Shown one piece after another: positions 48,201-60,200 of a stretch of DNA of 64,000 nt. Source of the DNA: Luidia sarsii (lineage: Eukaryota > Echinodermata > Asteroidea > Paxillosida > Luidiidae); NCBI GenBank assembly GCA_949987565.1, contig OX465111.1, positions 10,497,202-10,561,201 of the forward strand. Reading direction: 5' to 3'. A program made the translations under genes and the position numbers. The notes below the pieces were generated by a model. That model was not told where the DNA came from and did not search any database. It saw only the letters and a list, made by a program, of their open reading frames with translations. The stretch's first letter is position 1. Every line of letters starts with the position of its first letter.

Positions 48201-51200
48201 CAGCCTGCCTTTGTAGCTACTGGGTAATTGAGACAAAGCCCGAGGCCTAGCCAAAGCTCAAAGCCAAGCCTCAGGCCTAGCCAAAGCTCAAAGCCAAGCC
48301 TCAGGCCTAGCCAAAGCTCAAAGCCAGGCCTCGGGCCTAGCCACAGGCCCAAACCAAGCCTCAGGCCCAGCCACAGCCCAAACCAAGCTTCAGGCCCAGC
48401 CACAGGCCCAATCAAGCCTCAGGCCCAGCCACAGCCCAAAGTCAGGCCTCAGGCCCAGCCACAGCCCACAGCCAAGCCTCAGGCCCAGCCAAAGCTCAAA
48501 ACCAAGCCTCAGGCCCAGCCACAGCCCCAAACCAAGCCTCAGGCCAAGCCACAGCCCAAACCAAGCTTCAGGCCCAGCCACAGCCCCAAACCAAGCCTCA
48601 GGCCCAGCCACAGCCCACAGCCAAGCCTCAGGCCCAGCCAAAGCTCAAAACCAAGCCTCAGGCCTAGCCACAGCCCCAAACCAAGCCTCAGGCCTAGCCA
48701 CAGCCCAAAGCCAAGCCTCAGGGCCAGCCAAAGACTAGCAAAAGCCCAAAGCTGAGCCAAAGTCAAGGTTTGGAAAAAGTATGGACAGAAAGTTAGTATC
48801 AATTGTAAGTTTCGCAGAAAGGATAACTTAACAACAGTACAGTGGAGACAGTACAAGGATGGAAGAGAGATAGTGGGTTCTGACTACACATGTAGGTGGA
48901 AGGAAGGCAAGAGATGTCTAGGATTGTTAGATGCAACTGACCTCAATTCTCTCCAGAGGGTCCTCACGATCCTCATCTTCTCTCATTGCATAAAACTCCT
49001 TCTCATACTTCTTCAGCTTACGATTGCTAATCTGTTTGGGTGATAAAACAATAATTGATTAAGATTGTGACAAAGAGACTTGCCAAAAGAAATGCACTAA
49101 CAGGAGGTAATTTGAATGTACAAGTTAAATATAAATCAGTTTAATAATAATTTGTCATTGATTTCTTTGACTTGAATTGCAAAAGCTGCATCCACTTTGT
49201 GTGATCCACAAGCTTCTGTAGCGAGATTTACAACAATTAGTTGTTTGCATCTGAATGAAAGCAGGGATGTGATCCCTGGAGATATACGGCAGTTAATGGT
49301 TGAATTGCTTCTGACTGGCGCCCCACCCCGGCAGAGACTAGTTGACCTACATTGTATTTAGGAGGGCAAACATCTAAGGGCTGGACAGCTCAGATGGAAG
49401 AGCACTGGTACGTTAATCCAGAGGTCCAGGGTTCAATTCCCAATCCAGTCAAAGTTTCCTTTGCCAATTTTTCAATTTGTTCCCAGTCAGTTTTTCCTTT
49501 CTTTGTTTAAGTTAGATAATAGTTAAATATGTGCCTACAGGTGCAAAAGCAAGCGATGACTTTTGCCACTCTAAGGCAATACCACTTTAACTGTGAATGG
49601 AACACAGGCCGATCAGCGGGGCACCCACAGTGACAGCAATGGGTGCACTGGCCCTCATTTGGCAGGCATTTCCATGAAGTACAGTTAGCAAATCATTCTC
49701 AAACGTCAAAATTGCATGAAACACCACCTCAAGACAAAAATCAGTATCACTTCATGCTGTCAACTTCAACAGCCATTGTATCACAGGACCACATTGTACA
49801 CTTCCCATTACAAGACGGCTGAAGGTTTCTTTAGAACACTGATACTAACTTTCTAAGCCATCTTTTCTGCAGCATGGATGGATTTGAAAGTTTGTGAAAA
49901 TGCCAACGATATCTGACCCGGTACGGCATACTGAGAATTCTCGTCCAAATTTGAGTTTTCGAGATTTTCCCACGACTGCAAAGAGTACCTTATTAGCAAA
50001 ATCCAAAGTTACAAAACGGGAAATATGACAAACCAACTCGCAGTCACAGAAACCACTTTTGAGAAAAACGGCTTTAAAGTTTGAGGTCATGCACACGCAA
50101 TGCAGTGATTGCAGTATACCAAGGAGGTATTAGGCGAGCTGGAGGAACAGCTTCAATTTTCTTATCGCCCGCGTTACGTAACTAGCAGTCGGACCACCAG
50201 AACTTCCAAGTACCGCTCGCCGCTTATCGCGAAGATCTTGCCTGTGGCGACAGCCGTCCCTCCCTTTACAATGTGATGTTCGAAGCCGCTCAGTTAGCTA
50301 AGTGGAGAAACGAAATTTGAACAGACACACGGAGGCAATTCATAATGCCCATGCGCAGTGTCAGGAGGAAGCCATATTCCGTGCGTGCTCTATGCCATCG
50401 TGTTTGCCTAAATTTACTGAATCCATCGCTACTTCTTTCGTGAAAATCCGTCGAAAAATGGGTGAGTTATGATGTCTTTTTGTATGTATGATTTTGATTA
50501 TTAATTATTTTCACAGGTTTATTACTTCATGTTCCGATTCGACCCTGCGTTAACGAAATATATCATTGGAAAGAGCGTGAGTTTTCCTTGAAAATGCGCC
50601 CGGTTTAAAGAGTGCCCGGGAGTGCCCATACATTGATAATTGCATGGAAAGGGAGCGCTACATTGCATTGCGTACGGCACGGTGTTGAGGATTCGATTAG
50701 GATCGGAAGCTCTTTGGCTCTTTGGTTGGATGGAGTGCGCGAGATCGATATTAATTTCGGGTGTGCTGTATGAAAATACTGTGGTCAATGACTCAGTCAT
50801 ACCATTCATGGTTTTCTTTGATTGAAGTGTGCCTGCCCTGATATAAAAATAAAAAAATATTATACATTTTTAGCTCTTTATTGTCTTGAGTTGAAACTTG
50901 AAGATCGTTTATATCAATAATATATCATGTTTAGGCCTATATAATTATAAATCTTAATTCACTGATATGAGGTATAGACTAAAGACTAGTAATGATATGT
51001 TTTCAGATCAAAATCAGTTGATCAATGAAAGAATACTACCTGCGTTAGTGATGTTAAAATTTAATAATATTTATAACAACTACATCACATTTGCAAAACA
51101 AGTCAGATTGATTTTTGTCTTCAATGTCCTAATTCATATTCTGATCATTTGGATTGCATGAGTAAATCTGAAATTTACCAGTTTTGGTTTATAATGTACA

Positions 51201-54200
51201 TAACATGATTGTAGGATGTTTTGTACGAACATGCTGCTAATTCATTCACAATTGTTTTTATTATTTCAATTAACCTTGGGACAGACTCGGTAAAAAAAGT
51301 GGTCATTCAGTAATGTTTTTGATCATTCATTCAGTAATGTTATTGATCATTAAATGATTGTACAGTATATCTAGTTTGTAAGGTTTGCCATACATGTATT
51401 TCATACAAAACTCAATGCAGTAATATGAAAACATGTTGCAAACTGCTTTCTGAGTAAAATTACCAAAAGCAAATGTCAAAGGACCTTTCTCAAGGCAGAA
51501 ACTGCCTTTGAGAAAAATTGGAGGTCCTGTTAAGTTAAAATGTGAGGCCCCACTTGGTCCATTCGAGTGTTTTGAAGGACAGTTGCAGACGCTGAACAGT
51601 TTGCCAGATTTGGGGAACATCGGGACAACTGTGATGTGGAGTGTATTTTGAAGACACTATGTGATATAATTATACATTTAAGTCTAAACTTTTTGTTCTG
51701 TTTTGTTTTACTTTTTTCTTATATACAGACATCCATGTTGAAACTACATGGGAGTTCTTCAAGTTGCTGGATCCTGCATTGCTACATCTCTGAGAGCCAA
51801 TGTTCAAAGGCAGTCGAAAAAATCCCCACTAAAAGTCCATCCTCTCCCCAAGTCCTCAAAGAAGTAAAAACGGTCCAATTTCCATCCCAAATTGCGATGG
51901 GAATTATCAGTTGTTCTTTTCCATTTTGTCCTCTCTCCTTCCCCTTGTATCATTGGCTGTATCTTTGATATGTTTTCCGAAATACAAGCAATATATTCAC
52001 ACGCACAATTGGTATGTTTTGTTAATAACAATTGGAAATTTTGGAAGTGGGAGTAGATGATATCAAGCTCATTATTTAATGTAAGATGAAATAAGATCGA
52101 GGAAGGAAATGACGTCAGGAAGTGCAATAGACTAACAAACGTTTATTCGAGGATGAGCTCTTTAATAAATACTTTAATCATGTACACATATAGCATTCTT
52201 CAATCATCAACATGTGTATGTAAGTATTTAGCTTACATCAAGGTTACAACCACTGGAGTTGCACATGGCACAAGTCTAAGGGCACATTATTTTGTTCATT
52301 TAAAAAACCAATCTTTAGTAATTAAATTGTTTGAGCTGTACATTAATCTTCATTCAACTGTCAGAGTAGTTCAACATTTCCTCTTGTCAAATGTCTACTG
52401 ACTTGCTATAATCCACCAAATATGTCTTAGGGACATGTAATACACAAATGTCACTGAAATAATGCAATTTTGTTGCAATCATATGGACATGTATGTATCA
52501 ATCTTTTATCACCATTTCAAAATAAGGTCTTACAAGTTTCAGTATGAACAGCATGTCATTCTAAAATCTGAAATTGGGTTTGACTGTAACTCGGCATTTC
52601 ACTTTGGCATGTGAAGTCTACATATGTATTCAACAAGATATTTGCACATAAAAACAAAAAAAGAATCCTGTACAGTGGAAATTGTAATAATTCGCAATAC
52701 AAATTATGACAATATCTGATTCGAACAAACCAAGCATCTGATTTGAATAAATATTTAATATTTATGAAATGTATAAATACTGTATGAATGACATGAATAA
52801 GTGAAATGGCTCAGTAAAGAAACTTTCTGATATGAGCAATGTAAACTGAATCCTGCATTTACCATTCACTTCTTGCTAAGTTCTTTTCGAAGTCCTTTTT
52901 CTCCTCTGCTAGATCTATCGCATTGTTTCTTCTTCTCAAGATAAAGTTTCAAAACAGCACGGAGTCTGATCTCAATCCAGTAATTGACAAATGTTCGGAG
53001 CAGTCCTTCACTATTTGCCAATTCATCTCCATGAAGGGCATCCCACATGTTATTTACATACACATTTGAAATGAGTTTCTTGTATAATACCTCCTTGATG
53101 GACTTGGAACGACCTTCCACAAGGAAGTTGTCAGACAGGTGTTTCCGTGTTTCTACTTCCATTGCCTGAAACAATCTGAAGCAGGTGTCGTTGACAATAA
53201 ATAAGCCACCACGATTTTGGAGTCTGGTCCACTCGTTGGTGTATTCCAAAAAGGAGTCTACATCTGTATGGTCTTCTTTGACCTTCAATTTTTCTAGGAA
53301 TACAACATACTGTTTTGCTGCGTCTGACGACAGTTTTCTGTATTTCTTCATGAGGGCGTATGGGATGAACCCTGCAATGTATCGTAACACTTCTTGGTCA
53401 TGAGTTGTGTATTCCTGTTCTTGTTTCCTTAATTCCTTATCTGTTGGGACAATGTTCCTCCTTTGTAAAACAATCTCAAGAAGCTCCTTCAATGTCTCCT
53501 GCAAAACAATATTCTTCATAAATTCACTAATATCTATGTCTACTTGTTCTGTGAGAAACTTGCTCCATTCACCCCATAAACTGTCGCTTAACCTTAAACT
53601 ATGGAAGTTTTTCCACATCTCTGTGTTGGCTGGTGTGCCAACTGGCAAGTTCTTGCCACTATCCACTACCTTCCATATTTCACGTAGGAGGTATGTTGAG
53701 ATGTGCTGGAGGGTGTCATCATCACACAGCTGTAGTTTCTGACTGATGGCAGACATATCCTCTCCTACTGGCGTTGACATGACCATCGAGCTGTTGCTGC
53801 ACATCGATCTCTGCAGCATGCTTACTGCCTCGGGAAGAAGATCGTCAAGGCTCACAGCAGGCTCGTTATGCACTGTAGGAATTCAAGAGTAAAATAAATC
53901 ATAAGTTGGGTTATAAAACATCACATTTAATGGCTCAATACAACATTGGGAAGATCAGAACACATTGATGTCCACAGTTTGTAGATGAACTCAAGCCTCG
54001 CGCTTAAGGTTTTTGTTTACTAGCCCACCGGGCTAGTAAATTGAGTTTTTTGCTAGCCCGCAGCAAGTTTTACTAGCCCTGTAAAATTAATATTGAATTT
54101 AACACAAGGTTATTAGGTCAAGTAAAACAAATTATTAGTTTCTACTTTCTCATCTCCGCCCGCATAGGTTGTTTTTGGCACCACACCGCTGTCTACTTTT

Positions 54201-57200
54201 TACTAGTACGCTGGGCTAGCAAAGTGGGCCCACAGCTGTTTTTACTAGACAATGACCGCCGGGCTAGTGCTAAGGTCGAGCCCTAATTATTGGTGATGAC
54301 ACTGATGATAGAAACCTCATGTTGAAATCTTACGGTCTTTGGACATTCATTAACAAAATACTTCATGTTAAAGACAGAAATGTGATAGCATACCTTGCAT
54401 ATGTCTTCTTGGTTTGCTTTGTTTTGATGACCCAGGTAGTGATTTTGAACTTCTTGTAGCATCAGATGTTGTAGCATCAGATGTTGTAGCATCAGATGTT
54501 GTAGCATCGTTATCTGCTGCTGGGACAACATCTATAAAAAGTAATAATACCAAACAAATCATCAATCAACAGTAACTATTATTATAACAAATATGGCAGT
54601 TAATCCATGGAGGAATAAGAATCTATCATTACTCAGTTGGAAGGGAAAAAAATGCAGACATTCATGATTCATGCACAAGAAAGTTCGTAGTAGCAGGAAT
54701 TTAAAACAATTATTTTATTTCAATACACACAACGTATATGGTGGAAAATAATTCTACACCCACAATAGATCAATCATTTGTGGAAAATGGTCATTTCCTG
54801 TCAAAACCTAGCGCGGCTTCTTGCCGAAAAAAATCTGGTTTGCGGGAGCTGAGGTTTTCACGTTCAGTAAGTATTTTAGGATTGGCCAAGTGCATGTTTT
54901 ATACCATCATGGAGGAAGGAAAAGGGAAAGGGAAAAGGGTCCATGTAAATTTTACAGTGTAGTCGGTTCACGTCAAAAAAATCATGATCTTGGGAAAACT
55001 TATCACAATAAATAAAAGTAAAACTAAGCAAAGGTTCCAGTACAACTACAATTACAAATGATCGTAGTACTAGCCGAGTATAGAGCAAGACTCTATTTAT
55101 TGCCGTCCGAGTATAAACTTGGACCTTAAATCTTACCATCAACTCCGATTTCCAAATCGTCAGGTAGAAGCTCAAGGTCCTCAATATCTCCCCAGAAGGT
55201 CACCTCTTCGTCAAGATCCATTGTGAATTAAGTAAGATCAGAGAAAGATTCGCTCGAGAAATGAAGAGAATGAACGCCGAACTCAATGGTGTAAAACAGC
55301 CCACGCGTTTCCGTCGAAGCTTCTGAACATTCGGATCTTACTACGTGTACAGTGTACAGCGTGGGGCTATAAAAACTGCATGTGTACAGCGTGCTTGTGT
55401 ACATGCGCATGCGCAGAATCCCCGACTTTGGATTTTTTTTTGCGCGAACAAGAGAACAGCTGGGGCGTATCACACTGCGGCCACCCACTGGTTTTACGAG
55501 GCGGCTTCTAAGCTCGCATAAAGAACTTTCGAGAGCTGTTCCTCCAGCTCGCCTAATACCTCCTTGAGTATACATTGTACAAAAGTATGTGCTGACACCC
55601 TTACGAATTCCCAAATTTTTCAATATTTACAGACATTAGTTGAACAATTCCTTCTGACAGATGATTCTCTTATGAATAAGCTTTCCAAAAAAGAAAAGAA
55701 AAATGAATGGATTTTGACCTGCATTTTGACAATACTTTGACTTTTGATGCCGTTAACTCGAAAAGGACTTTTGGAGTAGATGACTCATTAGGCCATCTTA
55801 GGTCACATACGTAACTTGTGATTTGGATAAAGGCGGTAGTTCTCTGTAAACTCTGTTGTTGTAGATTTGGATTCCACATACCTTAGTACTGAGTGCTGAC
55901 TGCATGAGCTCCTGGGCACTCTCTTCAGTGCGATATCGCTTGGGCAAGGTTACCCGGAAGTACTTCAATACGCCCTCAAAATCCTGACCCAAAAGTTCCT
56001 TTTTAGCAGCCTGCAAATGGACAGGAAAGACATTAACATCAGATGCAGGGACATACATGTATGCATTATGATTACAATGTACAGCACACAAGTACTTACA
56101 ATATGTTAAGCAACCACTGCAATGGTACATGGTAGGCATACATCTGCAATGATAGCTTTGGAGGAAATGTGATTCCAGTGTGTAGAGAGATTTAGTGCAG
56201 CATCAAATCAATGCAGAATGGTGACGCTACATCTACTTTCAGCATGACATGTACATTTGTACATGTACATGTATGATTGTACATGTAACTGCTCATCTAC
56301 AGTACAGTACATTGTACATGTACATATCACACTGGCATCAATCAGATGGTGCTTCTACTAACTGGCAAAGTCTAACTGGTATAGTGCAATCCCAATGACT
56401 CACCATCCATATAATGTAGATGTCAAAGGGTATATCAACATGTACTTCTCAACAAGTTAGTGGTTCAGAGCAAGTGGTCATAATTCTTGCTACTACATGT
56501 ACATGTAGTATTGGCTTGTCTGACTAGAACACTTTGGGCTACATAGGGCCACTACGGTAGCTGCTAGTCCTAGGGTACATGTACAACACTGAGGGGTCCC
56601 TGTGGTCTCACTTGAGTCTTACTCAGAAGGCAGGGCACATGCCACAGGAAGGGGCAGATTTCCTCCCAAACAATACAGTCTGTAACTGCATTAGGCTTAG
56701 GTGCAGTCTGGTAGGTACAGTAGTCCAGTAAGTAAGTCAGTGTGCTCAGAGAGAAGACATGGCAGGAACTAGGCAACAGGATTCCAAGCATTACAACTTG
56801 GAAGGAGAAGGGTGATCAAAGTCAGGCGATGTCTCGTTGCTGGTAGCAACGTTTCGGTTGCTGGAACTGCTAACCTTCATCAGGCAACTGAAGAAGGTTA
56901 GCAGTTCAGGCAACTGTTCAAAGGTTAGCAGCAACCACCAACCGAAACGTCGCTGCCAGCAACGAGACATCACATGACTTTGATCACCCTCTTCCTTACC
57001 TGTACCACCGCGATGAACAACTCCTTCATTTCTATTACAACTTGGATAACTGAGCATGTCTTGGGGTAGCCTCTACCCTAATACCTCATAGTGATCTGAT
57101 TATATTCACAAGTATACATTGTAGAGGGATCTCTAATGACAGGAAAATGAAGTGATTGTCAGCGAAATGACTTTCAGCAAATCATGGTCCTTGCACATAG

Positions 57201-60200
57201 ACTGGGATCCTCTGTATTTCATTGTTGATAATTGTTATTGGACTGGACTTGGTAAAAGTTACCGAGAGGAAAAAAGGGGTAAAGCTGTCCAGAGTGTAAC
57301 TTGATATAGAAAAAAGTACCCATTATCTTAGAAGTCAGAATGCTTCTATAAAAACAAGTTTACAAAAATATGGTTTAAAATGATCATTGCCAATCTGCAA
57401 GTGAAATTTGACAGTAAAAAAAAAACAATTCATGAATTTTCTGACTGGCTTTAGAAAACAAAGGGCACAGCGATAATTAACTAATCATGGGAAAAGCTCT
57501 GTGCAGCGTGTGTAACAGAAAAAGAGGCAACTGAAATGATGATCTTACCTTCAGTAAAGCCACTGCAATATTGAATACAATGGGCATTCCCTGGTGAAAA
57601 AGGAACAAACCAGTGATTACAATCAGAGTCACCCAAGAATTTCACACATTGACAGTAATAAGAGAACATCCAATATGTAATCATGCAAAATGGTCAAATG
57701 CAATTGAAGGCATAAGTCACTGCTACATGTATGTGCATGCAGTTTCAGTCTGTTGCATGATGCGTACAAACTATTGGTACTGCTTCTATTGATAAAGCAT
57801 GGTGTTTGAGAAGGATCTGTTGAATTACATGTACAGTCAGAACAAATGGTAGTTTGTTGTTGTAGTTGGTGTTGTAAATGTCACAGCATTAGTTTTGGAC
57901 TGGTTCTCGTTACATCATGTGCAATCTTCTTGCGTTTAGACGATTTAGACAGTAGACACCACCTACCTCCATCAGGAATAGGTCCATGATATGGAATACT
58001 GTGTACAAAGGGAAGCGTGCTGTATACAGAGTCAGGAACCACTGGGATGCGTACATGTGGGCCTCAATCCCAATGTGTACAAAATGGGAAAACAAATCTG
58101 GAATATTGTCCTGCAAAACAAACCCGTAATATCTGCATTAGTTTCTTTCCAGTACAAATACCAAATCTTAAAATTTAGTGGGCCTGACGTTTCGATCCTA
58201 GCAGGACCTTTCTCAAAGGCTGCCTTTGAGAAAGGTCCTGCTAGGATCGAAACGTCAGGCCCACTAAATTTTAAGATTTGCATTTTGGTAATTTTAGTCA
58301 GTGAGCAGTTTGCAACATTTTTGTATATCACTTCAGTACAAATACAATTTTTTTTGAAAATAAGTCAGTGGCAATACCGCAATTAAAAGTTGTGGGCCAG
58401 CATGAAATCTATTTGGCTACTTGTAAGATGACTCTACATGTAAGTGGCCTGCAGTTGATTTCACCAAACCCATCGTAACTTACGATCAATCACAGAACAA
58501 TGAACGATGCACAGAAACCATGCAGCCTATCCCAACTTAAGTTGAGTTACAATGCATCGTAAGGCTTTGTGAAATCCAGCCCTCCCCGGCTGACCAAGTA
58601 AAAAGGTTACAAGCAAGGCTGCAAGGCATTCATTAGCCTAGCCTGAGTGTCCAGAAGCCTACCGGGCTAGTAAATCAAGTTTTTTTGCTAGCCCGGAGCA
58701 AGTTTTACTAGCCCTGTATATAATTAATATTGAACACAAGGTTATTAGGTCAAGTAAAACAAATTATTAGTTTCTACTTTCTCATCGTTTTTTTGCCGCC
58801 ACACTGCTGTCTATTTTTTACTAGTCCATCAGGCTAGCAAAGTGGGTCATTTTACTAGCCAGCAGCTGTTTTTACTAGACAATGACCCCCGGGCTAGTGC
58901 TAAGGTTGAACCTGCTGGCCTATAACATATCTACATAGTGCTTGTATCCCTGCCTATGAAAAAGGTCCCGCTAGGTTCAAAACGTTGGGCTGTCTACACA
59001 TTTGAGACTTGCATTTTCAAATGGAAGGTTAGTGGTGACACCATTTAACAAATCTCTTCTGAGAAAGGAGCCAGTAACTCAACGGTTCGGGCAGTGTGTA
59101 CTCTGCCCATCGCCATTTTGGTCATTTTGGTCATTTTGGACATTTTGATCATTTTGGTCATTTTGGAAATTTTCATCATTTTCATCATTTTCGTCAATTT
59201 GGACATTTTGGTTATTTTGGATTTCACTAAGCCCTACGATGTGTTATATAACTCAACATAAGATGGATAACCCATCGTAAGTTGTGGTAGGCCATATGGT
59301 TTCTGTGCATCGCTCATTGTCTTGCAATTGAACATAAGTTACAATGAGTTTTGTGAAATTGACAGATTGTCTCAGCACGGCCTCACCTCCATCAGTCTCT
59401 CTAGCTGGTAAAACTTGACGTGCAGCTCCACAAAGCTGTTCATGAACAGGTCTCTCAGGTGGTAGTCATACATGATCTTGGTCAGGACCGCAAAGGCCTG
59501 CTCCTCTGGCATCTGATGGCAGTCAATGGATGAAAGCGGTAAGAAAGAAGCCATCTACTTGATCTGGGGCCAATTTCATAGAACCACTTAAGCACCAACG
59601 TTTGCTTCAGCACAAAATACACGTAGGACCCCCTTGCCCACCAAAAGTTCCCCTTTGTATCATACCAAAGTAAAGAATAGTGAAATACATGTACAAGTCA
59701 AAAGCAATTAACATCATTTCAAAGTGTGATTTGTAATTCTGTTTACACAAGGAGGGACTTTCATGCTTAAAGCCCCTACACAATATTGGTAAGATCGAAA
59801 AACAGAAATGTTCACAGATTTACATGAAACTCATACAGTTTGAAGATGGTTATGGTAGAAACCTCTCACTGAAATATTTCAGCCTAAAATGTTGTATTTT
59901 GGGAGAAAAGAGTAAAATAAATCGTTTATGAAGTGGTTTTCACGAATTTCTCGAGACTCAGTTGGCGGATTGAGCTGAAATTTTCACAGGTGTGCTATTT
60001 CATGCATATGTTGGATCAGACAACGTAGGGATGCTACTCTTTGACCTCGACCAATGTTGTGTAGGGGCTTTAAGCAGCAGTATGAAATTAGCCTCTGGGT
60101 CCAAGATTAGAAGGCTGCTTAGTGCTTAAAGCTGCTAAACACAATATGTCTTCCTCGGTTCAACAGGATCAGCAACTTCCCTCTGTGTGGTACTTCTTGC

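Larger units (their letters stand above)
50120..55566 (-). mobile_element. Complete 5.4-kb DNA transposon with 33-bp TIRs, inside RABGAP1 intron
   Basis: The ends at 50,120-50,152 and 55,534-55,566 are perfect 33-bp inverted repeats beginning CAAGGAGGTATTAGGCGAGC. The flanks AGTATAC (50,113-50,119 and 55,567-55,573) are a 7-bp target duplication. The element contains a three-exon gene for a 409-residue protein on the minus strand. Its left half (50.15-52.86 kb) has no recognisable gene. TIRs starting CA and 7-8 bp duplications are compatible with P-like elements. Dada (6-7 bp) is an alternative. Identity of the ends suggests recent insertion. Confidence 0.9.

Noticed and set aside
48228..48755. 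175-codon plus-strand frame of S-K-P-S-L-R-P repeats as a gene
   Set aside because: It is a 30-bp minisatellite. Frames are open on both strands, there is no splice or start context, and it lies within a RABGAP1 intron.
49378..49453. Functional tRNA gene
   Set aside because: A and B boxes and an acceptor stem are present, but the anticodon loop lacks the U-turn T and has a mismatched closing pair. The block is attached to a repeated SINE body.
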